Source: Armatimonadota bacterium
GTDB taxonomy: Bacteria; Armatimonadota; JADLDR01
Reading direction: 5' to 3'
Assembly (NCBI GenBank): GCA_020846535.1
Contig: JADLDR010000118.1
Location: 62,001 to 126,000, forward strand
DNA length: 64,000 nucleotides
The translations under genes and the position numbers were made by a program. Shown in pieces: positions 41,310-50,695 of this stretch. The notes below the pieces were generated by a model, which saw only the letters and a list, made by a program, of their open reading frames with translations, did not search any database and was not told the DNA's origin. Positions within the stretch are counted from its first letter, which is position 1; each line of letters opens with the position of its first letter.

Positions 41310-41573
41310 ATGGCTGTCCCTGCTGAGAGACAAACCGCAGGCGAGTGGGAGATCACGCCTGTTTATCGGGTTCGTAAATGGAGCCGATCCGTAGGGCAGG
41401 CCCGCCTTCTCCTGCTGCATGCAGCGCCCCGGGGTGTGCGCCTGCGCCGGGGAGAAGAAACTCTTTTCTTTCCGATCAGGGATGTGACTTTGCGGATCGT
41501 TTTGTGTCTGCTGGCGCTGGGGCTTTTGCTGCCCCTCCTGTTCTTCAGGAGCAAGGAGCGACATCATGGATAA
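41310..41573 (+). CDS. hypothetical protein with C-terminal TM
   Basis: ORF between kdsA and the GerW-like gene, overlapping the latter by 8 nt. Confidence 0.5.
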   Translation: MAVPAERQTAGEWEITPVYRVRKWSRSVGQARLLLLHAAPRGVRLRRGEETLFFPIRDVTLRIVLCLLALGLLLPLLFFRSKERHHG

Positions 41574-41952
41574 CGGGTCTACGGACGAGGCCGCAAGGAA
41601 AGTGGCGGAGATCATCGAGCGAATCACGGCCTCTACTCAGGCCGGGGCCACGGTCGGCCCGCCTCATTCGGTCGGGAACCGGACGCTCATCGTCCTCTCC
41701 GAAATCCTATACGGCGGCGGCTTCGGCCTGGGATCCAAAGTGTCCCCAGGCCCGGATGGAGCGCCTCCCCATTTCGGGGGCGGAGGCGGCGGGGGAGGCC
41801 GCAGCCGCCCGGTCGCCGTGGTGGAGGCCTCCCCCGATGATGTCCGCGTGCGCCCGGTCATCGATTTCACCCAGATCGGTCTGGCCGCCCTGGGAGCCGC
41901 CGTCATGGGCTTCTCCCTGTGGCGCAGGCTGGCTGATCGTCAGAGAAGATAG
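41566..41952 (+). CDS. GerW/YtfJ-family-like protein
   Basis: TVGPPHSVGNRTLIVLSEILYGGGFGLGSK...FGGGGGGGGRSRPVAVVEASPDDVRVRPVID. Confidence 0.65.
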   Translation: MDNGSTDEAARKVAEIIERITASTQAGATVGPPHSVGNRTLIVLSEILYGGGFGLGSKVSPGPDGAPPHFGGGGGGGGRSRPVAVVEASPDDVRVRPVIDFTQIGLAALGAAVMGFSLWRRLADRQRR

Positions 41953-42094
41953 CTGTTTTTTCAACATAGATGAACACAGATCGGAATGGATGAACACCGA
42001 TAAAAAAGGATATAAAAATCATCTGTGTTCATCCGCTTTTATCCGTGTCCATCTGTATCAAAAAGAAACAACCCCCAATTCCAGGAGGTCACCA

Positions 42095-43348
42095 TTGAAT
42101 ACGCCGGTCAGGGTCGGGATTATCGGGATGGGAGGGTTCGCGGGGACTCATCATCAGGTGATCAGGCAACTGGAGGCCAGCCGGGAATGCAGGCTCGTCT
42201 GCACGTGCGACCCCGCCCTTTCCGCCTTCAGGCAGCAGATGATGGCCTGGAACTTCGCGGAGCGCGGGGTGCGAGTCTTCGATGGCTATGAGGAAATGCT
42301 GGACGAGTGCGAGGGCGAACTGGATCTCGTCACCGCTCCGACGCCGGTTCCGCTTCATGCCGCGATGCACCGGGCCTGTGTCGAAAGGAAGCTGCCCGTC
42401 TATCTGGAGAAGCCGCCCACCCTCGACATCGCGGAACTGGAGGAGATGCTTACCGTCGAAAGCCGCGCCGCCCGGCTGACCCAGGTGGGCTTCAACTTCA
42501 TCATCGAAAAGCCCCGGCAGGCGATCAAGAAGCGCATACTGGACGGGGAGTTCGGCGCGGTGAAGGAGGTTTGCTTCTGCGGGCTGTGGCCGCGCCCGGC
42601 CTCCTATTTCACGCGCAACAACTGGGCCGCCCGCCTGATGCTGGATGGCCGCCTGGTGCTGGACTCCTGTATGGGAAACGCCATGGCCCACTACACTCAC
42701 AACATCCTTTACTGGGCCGGGCTGAAGGAACTGCACGACTGGAGCGAGGTCGGGCGCGTGGAGGCCGAACTCTACCGCGGGCACCGCATCGAGGGAACCG
42801 ATACCGTCTTCCTGAAAGCCGAAACCCCGGGCGGGCCGGTGATCCGGATGGCCCTCACCCACGCCTGCGATGGCAGCCAGAGCCACAGGGAATGGCTGGT
42901 CTGCGAGAAAGCGACCATCTCCTATATCACCTACCAGGATTACACCATTGAATGGGCGGACGGGCGCACCGAGAGCGGGGAAACCGACCGGCGCGATCTG
43001 CTGAAGGAAAACTTCCGGGCCTACATCCACTACCTGCGCCGCAGGGAGCGTCGCCCTCCCACCCGCCTCATCGACTCCCGGCCCTTCGTGCAGCTTTGCG
43101 ATCTGGCCTATCTGGCCTCCGGCGATATCGCCACCGTCCCCGATGAGGCGATGGCCGTCACCCCTACTGCGGAGGAAGAGAGCGAGCAGAGGGCTATCCG
43201 GGATATCCAGCCCATTTTCACCGAGTTTTTCGCCAGCGGACTATTCCCGAGTCAGCAAGGGGTTGCATGGGCCAGGCCGGGCGGGTCGGCTGCGCCGGAA
43301 GACCTGCCGCGCCTGCCGGGGGTCATCGCAGGAATGATCGAACGCTGA
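42095..43348 (+). CDS. Gfo/Idh/MocA family oxidoreductase (TTG start)
   Basis: VRVGIIGMGGFAGTHHQVIRQLEASRECRLVCTCDPA...LPVYLEKPPTL; SD ccaggaggtc upstream. Confidence 0.92.
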   Translation: MNTPVRVGIIGMGGFAGTHHQVIRQLEASRECRLVCTCDPALSAFRQQMMAWNFAERGVRVFDGYEEMLDECEGELDLVTAPTPVPLHAAMHRACVERKLPVYLEKPPTLDIAELEEMLTVESRAARLTQVGFNFIIEKPRQAIKKRILDGEFGAVKEVCFCGLWPRPASYFTRNNWAARLMLDGRLVLDSCMGNAMAHYTHNILYWAGLKELHDWSEVGRVEAELYRGHRIEGTDTVFLKAETPGGPVIRMALTHACDGSQSHREWLVCEKATISYITYQDYTIEWADGRTESGETDRRDLLKENFRAYIHYLRRRERRPPTRLIDSRPFVQLCDLAYLASGDIATVPDEAMAVTPTAEEESEQRAIRDIQPIFTEFFASGLFPSQQGVAWARPGGSAAPEDLPRLPGVIAGMIER

Positions 43349-43365
43349 AACTTACGGAGGAACCT

Positions 43366-44229
43366 ATGGAACCTGAACTGATTGCCGATTACCGCTGCGT
43401 GGTGGGAGAGGGGCCGATGTGGCATCCCCAGGAAAAGCGGCTTTACTGGGTGGATATCGACACCGGGCGGATGTTCCGCTACGACCCTCGAACCGGCCAG
43501 CACGAGCAGTTCTACCAGGGCGAGGTGGTGGGCGGCTTCACCATCCAGGAGGACGGCGCTCTCCTGCTCTTCATGGACAGGGGCGCGGTCAAGATATGGC
43601 GAGGCGGGCGGCTTACCCCCATTATCGATGAAATCCCCCAGGAAAGGGATTCCCGCTTCAATGACGTGATCGCCGACCCGGAGGGGCGCGTCTTTTGCGG
43701 CACGATGGCCGTGGGGGAGCGACCGGGCAGGCTCTACCGGCTCGATACCGACGGGTCATTGACGCAGGTGCTGGACGGCGTGGAATGCTCCAACGGGATG
43801 GGCTTCACCCCCGACCTCAAGCGAATGTATTACACCGATTCCCTCAAGCTGGAGATGTATCTCTTCGATTACGACCGCGCCACCGGGGACATCGCCAACC
43901 GGCGGCTCTTCGCGCGCGTCCCCGAATCCGATGAGGAGGGCCTGCCGGACGGCATGACCGTAGATGCCGAGGGCTATGTCTGGTCCGCCCGCTGGGGCGG
44001 CAACTGTCTGGTGCGCTACACCCCGGACGGCTTTGAGGAGCGCCGCATCCGCTTCCCGGCCACGCGCGTCTCCAGCCTCACCTTCGGCGGCGAGGACGAC
44101 ACCGATATTTACGTCACCACCGCAGGCGGCGACAACAAGGAAGAATGCGGCCCCGGTGCCGGCGCTCTCTTCCGCGTCAATGCCGGCATCCGCGGCGTAA
44201 AGGAATTCTATTCGAAGGTTTGTCTGTAG
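43366..44229 (+). CDS. SMP-30/gluconolactonase family protein
   Basis: CVVGEGPMWHPQEKRLYWVDIDTGRMFRYD...SRFNDVIADPEGRVFCGTM...GVECSNGMGFTPDLKRMYYTDS. Confidence 0.95.
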   Translation: MEPELIADYRCVVGEGPMWHPQEKRLYWVDIDTGRMFRYDPRTGQHEQFYQGEVVGGFTIQEDGALLLFMDRGAVKIWRGGRLTPIIDEIPQERDSRFNDVIADPEGRVFCGTMAVGERPGRLYRLDTDGSLTQVLDGVECSNGMGFTPDLKRMYYTDSLKLEMYLFDYDRATGDIANRRLFARVPESDEEGLPDGMTVDAEGYVWSARWGGNCLVRYTPDGFEERRIRFPATRVSSLTFGGEDDTDIYVTTAGGDNKEECGPGAGALFRVNAGIRGVKEFYSKVCL

Positions 44230-44252
44230 AGTATCGCGAGGAGCGCAGCAAA

Positions 44253-44312
44253 GACGATGCAGTCTGCGAGGAGCGAAAGCTCCGCGACAATCTCCAGTCT
44301 CACTCCAACGGG
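44253..44312. repeat. half copy of the palindromic dispersed repeat (copy C)
   Basis: gatgcagtctgcgaggagcgaaagctccgcgacaatctccag matches the left arm of copy B. Confidence 0.7.
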
Positions 44313-44345
44313 CAAATCTCTCATCAACACGAAAAGAGGGAACCC

Positions 44346-45335
44346 ATGAAAATCTGTATTGTGGGCGGCACAGGCAATATCAGCGCCAGCATCGTCCGGC
44401 GGATCCTGGCGCTGGGTCATGAGGTGGTCTGCTTCAACCGGGGAAAGAGCGGGAGCGTTCCCGAGGGGGTGCGCGAGATTCACGGCGACAGGAGCGACCG
44501 GGAGGCGTTCGAGAAGGCGATGCAGGCCGAGAAGTTCGATGCGGCCATCGATATGATCTGTTTCAATAAAGCCGACGCGGAAAGCAGCATCCGGGCGTTT
44601 CGGGGAGTGGGCCAGTTCGTGCAGTGCTCCACGGTCTGCACTTATGGGGTTCAATACGACTGGCTGCCCGCCGGAGAGGATCATCCCCTTCGCCCGATCA
44701 CCGACTACGGGCGCGGCAAGGTGGAGGCCGACGCCGCCTATATGGAAGCCTACTACCGGGAGGGCTTTCCGGCCACGATCATCAAGCCTTCCACCACTTA
44801 CGGGCCGAGAATCGGGCTGCTCCGTCAGGTGGCCTGGGAGTTCGGATGGGTGGACCGGGTGCGAAAAGGCAAGCCCATTCTGATCTGCGGCGACGGGCAG
44901 GCCATTCACCAGTTTCTCCATGTGGACGATGCCGCCCTCTGCTTTGCCGGCGTGCTGGGCAAGCCGAACTGCATCGGCCAGACCTACAACATGGTGCGGC
45001 GAGGGTTCACCACATGGGCCGATTTTCATCGCACGGCCATGAAGGTTCTAGGGCGCGAGGTGGAGATGGTAGGCGTTCCTCTTGCCGACCTGCTGGCCCT
45101 GAATGTCCCGAATGTCTCTATCTGCCGCGATATCTTCGCCCACAACGTCTGCTACAGCGCCGAAAAGCTCTTCCGGGATGTGCCCGAATTCGTCCCGGCG
45201 GTCTCTTTAGAGAACGGGATGCGCCAGGTGGTAGAGACTATGGACAGGGAGGGCCGCGTTCCCGACTCCGACCAAGAAACCTGGGAGGATGCCGTGGTCG
45301 AGGCGCAGCGTTCGGTCAGAAAGGCGAAAATCTGA
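44346..45335 (+). CDS. NAD-dependent epimerase/dehydratase
   Basis: MKICIVGGTGNISASIVRRILALGHEVVCFNRG. Confidence 0.9.
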   Translation: MKICIVGGTGNISASIVRRILALGHEVVCFNRGKSGSVPEGVREIHGDRSDREAFEKAMQAEKFDAAIDMICFNKADAESSIRAFRGVGQFVQCSTVCTYGVQYDWLPAGEDHPLRPITDYGRGKVEADAAYMEAYYREGFPATIIKPSTTYGPRIGLLRQVAWEFGWVDRVRKGKPILICGDGQAIHQFLHVDDAALCFAGVLGKPNCIGQTYNMVRRGFTTWADFHRTAMKVLGREVEMVGVPLADLLALNVPNVSICRDIFAHNVCYSAEKLFRDVPEFVPAVSLENGMRQVVETMDREGRVPDSDQETWEDAVVEAQRSVRKAKI

Positions 45336-46063
45336 TGCCCTCGCTTGAAGGAAAGATTGCCCTGGTGACCGGGGCCGGGCGGGGCATCGGCCAGGCGGTC
45401 GCCCGCCTGCTGGCCGAACAGGGCGCGGAAACCGTCTGCGCGGCCCGGACGGAGGCGCAACTGGAGGAAACGGTGGCCTCCATTCGCCAGGCAGGCGGCA
45501 AAGCGTTATCTCTTGCGGGGGATATCACCCAGGAAGCCTTTGTGGGCAGGCTGTTCGAGAGCATCCGGGGCCGGTTCGGCAGGCTCGATATCCTGGTCAA
45601 CAATGCGGGCATGGCCCCTTTCGGCCCGGTGGAGGAGCTTTCCGCCGAGAAATTCCGGCAATGTCTGGAGCTGAATGTCCTGGCCGTCTTCATATGCCTG
45701 CAGCAGGCGGTACGCCTGATGAAAGCAACCGGGGGCGAGGGCAAGATTATCAATATCGGCTCCGTCCGCTCCCACTGGACGGAAGCAGGCGATGGCGGGG
45801 CCTACAATGCCAGCAAATACGCTGTGCTGGGCCTGACCGAATCGGTGGCCCGCCAACTGCACGGCTCCGGCTGCCGGATCGCGGTCGGGATGGTCTGTCC
45901 CGGCGTTGCGGACACCCCGCTCACCAACCCCGCCCGCGAGCCGCGTCCCGACTGGCTGGCTCCCGAAACCGTCGCCCGGGCCGTCCTCCACGCCCTCACC
46001 GCCCCGCCCGATGTGAATGTCTTCGACACCACCCTCTTTCCGATGAGCCAGAGGCCGTGGTAG
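45335..46063 (+). CDS. SDR family oxidoreductase
   Basis: KIALVTGAGRGIGQAVARLLAEQGAETV...LVNNAGMAPFG...YNASKYAVLGLTES. Confidence 0.95.
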   Translation: MPSLEGKIALVTGAGRGIGQAVARLLAEQGAETVCAARTEAQLEETVASIRQAGGKALSLAGDITQEAFVGRLFESIRGRFGRLDILVNNAGMAPFGPVEELSAEKFRQCLELNVLAVFICLQQAVRLMKATGGEGKIINIGSVRSHWTEAGDGGAYNASKYAVLGLTESVARQLHGSGCRIAVGMVCPGVADTPLTNPAREPRPDWLAPETVARAVLHALTAPPDVNVFDTTLFPMSQRPW

Positions 46064-46192
46064 TGGCAAGGGCCACCGTATCCGGGGTATAATGGGGTAA
46101 AGATGAAGAGGCAGCGCGTCTTTTAGAACAGCATAGAGGCAGCGGCTCCTTCTCGTCAGCCGCATAAATGCAATCCCATCCAGGAGGCGTCC

Positions 46193-46588
46193 ATGAGCGA
46201 GCAGGATAACGTCCGATTGATTCAGGAAATTTATGCCGCGTTCGGGCGGGGCGATGTGTCCGCCCTGCTGGAGATGCTGGCCCCGGATGTCGAATGGCTC
46301 TACGACGGGCCGGACACCATCCCCTGGGGCGGCCATCGGAGCGGCAGGGAGGAGGCCGCCCGCTTCTTCTCCAGCCTGGCCGAATCTGTGGATGTGAAGG
46401 AGTTCGGCGTCCACGAGTTCATCGCTCAGGCCGATAAGGTGGTCGCTGTCGGCCATGAAAAGATGCACGTAAAGGCCACAGGCCGCTCCTATCTGGCCCA
46501 CTGGGCGCACGTTTTCACCGTCCGGGACGGCAAGGTGGCCCGCTTCCGCGAATATACCGACACGGCGGCGGTTGCAGCGGCTGTATAA
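46193..46588 (+). CDS. SnoaL/NTF2-like protein
   Basis: NVRLIQEIYAAFGRGDVSALLEMLAPDVEWLYDGPDTIPWGGHRSGREEAARFFSSLAE. Confidence 0.9.
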   Translation: MSEQDNVRLIQEIYAAFGRGDVSALLEMLAPDVEWLYDGPDTIPWGGHRSGREEAARFFSSLAESVDVKEFGVHEFIAQADKVVAVGHEKMHVKATGRSYLAHWAHVFTVRDGKVARFREYTDTAAVAAAV

Positions 46589-46670
46589 ACCCCGGCTGCC
46601 GCCCACAAACGCAGGGGCGACCCGATGGGTCGCCCCTGCCATGCAAACGGCCTGCTCATAAGGGCATGTC

Positions 46671-48062
46671 TTACCCGAATACCTCCCCCAGCACGCCTAC
46701 CGCCCCATCCACCGCCATATCCAGGGCCTCCGGGACCAGTTTGGCCCAGTAGCGGGTGTTGGCTTCGTGGCCGCCGCGCCGGAGGGCCTCCCGGGTGGGG
46801 AGGTAGCCGACATAGTGGCTTGTGCAGTGGGCGATGTAAGTGGGGTACGCGGGCGAGGCCATCTTGATGCGAAGCTGCCCTTCCACGAACGGCTCCCCGG
46901 GAAGGCCGACCAGGGCAATATCGCCGATACGAAGGGCCTGGATTTCATAATCGAGGTTGGGGCTGCGCCGGCGCATGAGATGAACGCTGATGACACTGGC
47001 AGCGCTGACCCATTCCCAAGTGGTCGCCGTTTTGCTCTCATCGCTCCAGACCGGCTGGGGATACTCCCTCAGGACGCGGGCCGCCTCCTCCATCTCTTGC
47101 GGCTCCAATTCGCGTAAGGGGATGGCGATCTCCTTGATCCGCGAATCCAGGGCCGCCCTGTCGGTGAAGGCCAGCGATTCTATCACCTTGAAGACGGTTT
47201 GCGCCAGCGCCCGGCCCATCCGCCGGTGGTCTTCCACATAATCCGGGTCGAAGGGAGGCCAGGGATTGATATTGCCGCAGGCCCCGTTCAGCACGAGCGC
47301 CACGCAATCCGGCCCGTAAGCCGCCCGGATCTCTTCCGAGAGCGCCCCGGGCCAGTCGGCGGAGACGATGGGCCTGGGGAAGACGTGTACCGGATGGCAG
47401 GTGTAGTGCGCGATGACGGCCACCATTTTCATCCGGTCCGTCCGCAGGCATATCACCCCGAGTTCGGGGTCTATCGGGCCTTCGATATAGCGGATGCCGG
47501 TCGGGCCGAGAGGCTGGGGCCATGTCGGGCCGGGCATGGATATCGTGCCGTCGCGCATGACCGCTCGCCGGTTGAAGGCCCACCGGCCCTCGATGCCGCT
47601 GCCCGATCCCACCTGCACCGGCTGGAGAGACTCCAGCGCCCGGCGGATCGCCTCCACTGCGCGGGCAGCGGCCCACTCGCTGTAGCGGTCGTTCCCGCCG
47701 AGCAGCCATTCGTGTTCCCGGGGGACGCCATCAAAATCCTCGTCCACCATGAAGTGGCCCAGCGAGGGCGCGGAATGGGTCTGCGTGGCATGAACCATCA
47801 CCGCCTCCGGCTCCAGCCCGAACCGCTCCCGGGCGGCCTGACGGATCTGCCGGGTATAGGGTTCGGTCACGATGGTCACATCCAGGGCCAGGATGCAGAG
47901 CCGTTTCCCGCCGCTTTCGAGGACAAGGGCTTTCGCATAGAGCGGATCCCACACCAGTTTCGCGGGCCGATAGGCCCCGACCGCCCCGGCCAGATGCACC
48001 CCGGCCTCCGGCGTGATCTCCACTTGCGCCGCCCCGGCCCTCAATATCGCCTGATCCGTCAT
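46671..48062 (-). CDS. neutral/alkaline non-lysosomal ceramidase N-terminal domain protein
   Basis: LRAGAAQVEITPEAGVHLAG...LVLESGGKRLCILALDVTIV...VMVHATQTHSAPSLG...LNGACGNINPW. Confidence 0.85.
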   Translation of the reverse strand: MTDQAILRAGAAQVEITPEAGVHLAGAVGAYRPAKLVWDPLYAKALVLESGGKRLCILALDVTIVTEPYTRQIRQAARERFGLEPEAVMVHATQTHSAPSLGHFMVDEDFDGVPREHEWLLGGNDRYSEWAAARAVEAIRRALESLQPVQVGSGSGIEGRWAFNRRAVMRDGTISMPGPTWPQPLGPTGIRYIEGPIDPELGVICLRTDRMKMVAVIAHYTCHPVHVFPRPIVSADWPGALSEEIRAAYGPDCVALVLNGACGNINPWPPFDPDYVEDHRRMGRALAQTVFKVIESLAFTDRAALDSRIKEIAIPLRELEPQEMEEAARVLREYPQPVWSDESKTATTWEWVSAASVISVHLMRRRSPNLDYEIQALRIGDIALVGLPGEPFVEGQLRIKMASPAYPTYIAHCTSHYVGYLPTREALRRGGHEANTRYWAKLVPEALDMAVDGAVGVLGEVFG

Positions 48063-48120
48063 CGTTGTCCGCCTCCTCGATAAAGCCGCCGCCATAAGCG
48101 GTTTCGGCTGAGGCGTCTTT

Positions 48121-48924
48121 CTACGGCTGCAAGGCTTCCTCCTTCCGGCGGGCGGCGCGAGCGCGTTCTTGCCGGGGGGTCTGCTTCTGGCGGTTCCAGT
48201 AGAAATCCCTCGGTTCGGATCGCAGGACGCCGGGCAAGCCCAGCACCAGGACCAGGGCGCGGCGCGGGGTGTCTGAAAGATTCGGGCCGGTGTAATGCAG
48301 GGTGCGGTGGTGGTGGGCGGTCGCGCCGCCCGCGGGCAGAGGGCAGGCCACCGCAGTCGATATATCCGCTTCATCCATCTCCAGGCCGTGTACCTGGGGA
48401 TTGTGGCCGATACAGTGGTGGGGCAGCACCTCCCAGCGGTGGCTGCCCGGCACGAACTGCATGCACCCGTTCTCCGGGGTGGCGGGCTGGAGCGGGATCC
48501 ATATGCTGATCGAGGGATAATCCATCGCCCCGTCGCCGTAGGCTTCGTCCTGATGCCAGGGCGTCGCCGCGCCCGTCCGGGCCGGTTTCAGGATGGCGTG
48601 GTCGAACTGGAAAGCGGCCTCCTCCCCCATCAACTGCCGGGCAATCCCTGAGGCGCTGGCGTAAAACGATCCCTGTCTCATCTCCGGTGCGTACCTGGAC
48701 GGATTCAGGATTTGTGGCAGGACCGCGTCCTTTCCCTCTTCATCCGTCCCGCCGAGGTCGAACTGGTCTCCCACCTCCCGACCGGCCTTTCTCTCGAACA
48801 GCCGGTCATAGATATCCTTCAGCCAGTCCACCTCCTCAGGTGTCATAATAGCGCCCAGCGCCAGGTAGCCCTCCCGGTGAAAGAAAGCGGTCTGTTCCGG
48901 TGTCAATCGAACCGCAGGCGTCAT
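48121..48924 (-). CDS. phytanoyl-CoA dioxygenase family protein
   Basis: TPWHQDEAYGDGAMDYPSISIWIPLQPATPENGCMQFVPGSHRWEVLPHH...GGATAHHHRTLHYTGPN. Confidence 0.93.
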   Translation of the reverse strand: MTPAVRLTPEQTAFFHREGYLALGAIMTPEEVDWLKDIYDRLFERKAGREVGDQFDLGGTDEEGKDAVLPQILNPSRYAPEMRQGSFYASASGIARQLMGEEAAFQFDHAILKPARTGAATPWHQDEAYGDGAMDYPSISIWIPLQPATPENGCMQFVPGSHRWEVLPHHCIGHNPQVHGLEMDEADISTAVACPLPAGGATAHHHRTLHYTGPNLSDTPRRALVLVLGLPGVLRSEPRDFYWNRQKQTPRQERARAARRKEEALQP

Positions 48925-49169
48925 TTTCTCCCTCCTTCCGCTCGATCAATGGCGGTTGTTTTGCATCCAGGATAAAGGTTCGGCTAAAATGACAAAAATT
49001 CCTTTTAGAAATATATCCGCACCGGGTGCCTCCATTGCGTCAAAATCCATCTCAAACAAACAGTTCATTTATGGAAAAACATTTTTATAGAACCCATGCC
49101 AGGAATATTCCGGTCGGGAGGGACCGCATCACAGGCGCTGGCAGTGTTCGAAGAAAGGAGTGCCGGCTG

Positions 49170-49649
49170 ATGGGGGGCTATCGAGAGCTTTTCCAGGAGC
49201 TGCTCGGTCAGATGGATATCTTGAAGGAGCTTGCCGGGGATGAGCAGCCGGAGCTGGAAGACTTCATCCTGTTGGCCCAGGCCCGGCTCGATTTTACCGT
49301 TCTCGAAAATCTACTCGCACTTATCGATGAATACACCTATTTCGAGTTCGACCGGAGGCGGCAGAACGCCTCCCGTAAGGAGGAGTCCGAAGCCAGGCCG
49401 CCCCGCCACTGCGTCACCTGCGGCAAGCTGCTGACCGGAGCCAAGCGCAAATACTGCTCACGCATCTGCCAGTACGGGGGCGTTATCAACATCGCCCGCC
49501 CGGAGTGCATCAACTGCGGCCAGCCTCTGAAGCGCAAAGCCAAGTGGTGCGCCGCCTGCCGCAAAGAGCACCTTCGCGAATACAACCGCGAATACGCCCG
49601 TGCCCGCCGCGCCCGCGCCAAAGGCGACCGGATGAAACGCGCCGCCTGA
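49170..49649 (+). CDS. hypothetical protein with two C4 zinc-ribbon-like motifs and a basic tail
   Basis: HCVTCGKLLTGAKRKYCSRICQYGG and ECINCGQPLKRKAKWCAACRKEHLREYNREYARARRARAKG. Confidence 0.65.
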   Translation: MGGYRELFQELLGQMDILKELAGDEQPELEDFILLAQARLDFTVLENLLALIDEYTYFEFDRRRQNASRKEESEARPPRHCVTCGKLLTGAKRKYCSRICQYGGVINIARPECINCGQPLKRKAKWCAACRKEHLREYNREYARARRARAKGDRMKRAA

Positions 49650-49697
49650 AATTCAATCGGCCCGGTCCGATTCGGATAGGCCTTTTCTTTTGAAGGT

Positions 49698-49813
49698 GTC
49701 GGTGCCGCCTGCGAGCGAAGCGATCTCCAGGCTAACAAAAGCACAAAGCTCTCTCAGATTGAAGGGTCTGGAGATTGCTGCCTCGCTCCGCTCCTCGCAA
49801 GGACAGCGATACC
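49698..49813. repeat. palindromic dispersed repeat, copy D
   Basis: cctgcgagcgaagcgatctccaggc...gggtctggagattgctgcctcgctccgctcctcgcaagg. Confidence 0.75.
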
Positions 49814-49854
49814 TTCTTCTCATACTGGCATCCGGCCACAATCACCCGTCTCCT

Positions 49855-49884
49855 TTGACGCCCTGCCGCGCTGTATGCTATACT
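49855..49884 (+). promoter_or_regulatory. sigma70-type promoter
   Basis: TTGACG - 18 nt - TATACT upstream of the Gate-domain gene. Confidence 0.6.
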
Positions 49885-49899
49885 CTCTGAGGGTGATTT

Positions 49900-50349
49900 G
49901 TGGTGTTAGAGGATGCTTGGTTCGGTTCGCTGAAGCTGCTTTTACAGATCATCGTGATTGTCGTGCCGCTGATGATCGTCCTGGAGGTGTTGAAGGGGAT
50001 TCACGCCTTCGAGTGGCTGGCGGAGCGTCTCCAGCCTGTCATGAGGAGGACGCCCCTTTCCACCAACGCTCTTTTTCCGCTGATCGTGGGGCTTGCCTTC
50101 GGGCTGACCTACGGGGCCGGGGTGCTGATTCAGGTGGCTCGCGAGGGGAGGCTGGGCCGTCGGGAGCTGCGGCTGATCCTGGCCTTCCTGGCGATGAGCC
50201 ATGCGATGATCGAGGATACCATCTGGTTCGTGGCGCAGGGGGCGGGCTGGCTCTGGATGGTCTTCGGGCGGGTGGCGGTTTCTCTCCTCATCCTGGCCGC
50301 CCTGGGTCGGTGGCTGGGCGGCAGCGATGAGGCGGACCCGCAAGATTAG
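49900..50349 (+). CDS. nucleoside-recognition (Gate) domain membrane protein
   Basis: IIVIVVPLMIVLEVLKGI...PLIVGLAFGLTYGAGVLIQVAREGRL...LAMSHAMIEDTIWFV. Confidence 0.85.
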   Translation: MVLEDAWFGSLKLLLQIIVIVVPLMIVLEVLKGIHAFEWLAERLQPVMRRTPLSTNALFPLIVGLAFGLTYGAGVLIQVAREGRLGRRELRLILAFLAMSHAMIEDTIWFVAQGAGWLWMVFGRVAVSLLILAALGRWLGGSDEADPQD

Positions 50350-50681
50350 GGGTTCCTGCGGGTCCGGATCTCCTGGTTGTCCGCTGTCTCCTGCCGGACG
50401 CGGGCAGTATCGTAGTCCGGGCGAGTCTCAGCCTGCCTGTCCTCCAGCTTGCTCAGGCGCGAGTCGAGGCGTTTGAGGGTGGCGTCGAACCCCAGCAGGA
50501 ATTCCTCGTAGTCGTTCTGAAGCTTTCTCAACTGATCGTTGGTCTGCCTCTGCTCCCGGATGGCCTCTTCCATATGCAGCCTTTGAAGCTTATAGCGGAG
50601 GATAAGCCAGACTGCCAGCAGCGGCGTTGAGACCGCCAGCAGAATCACCAGCACAAACAGCATTACGATAGTTTCCGTCAT
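50346..50681 (-). CDS. TM plus coiled-coil small protein, paralog 3 of a tandem triplet
   Basis: WLILRYKLQRLHMEEAIREQRQTNDQLRKLQNDYEEFLLGFDATLKRLDSRLSKLEDRQ. Confidence 0.75.
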   Translation of the reverse strand: MTETIVMLFVLVILLAVSTPLLAVWLILRYKLQRLHMEEAIREQRQTNDQLRKLQNDYEEFLLGFDATLKRLDSRLSKLEDRQAETRPDYDTARVRQETADNQEIRTRRNP

Positions 50682-50695
50682 TATGGCTCCTGAAA

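Noticed and set aside
41985-42060. gatgaacacagatcggaatggatgaacaccgataaaaaagga...ctgtgttcatc repeat-like intergenic stretch
   Set aside because: Looks like the common 'HRWTQMNTDKK' intergenic degenerate repeat; no structure or gene support beyond that.
41378-42094. N-terminal extension of the Gfo/Idh ORF (41378..43348)
   Set aside because: Overlaps the GerW-like gene out of frame; the Rossmann start MNTPVRVGIIGMGG has a TTG start with strong SD at 42095.
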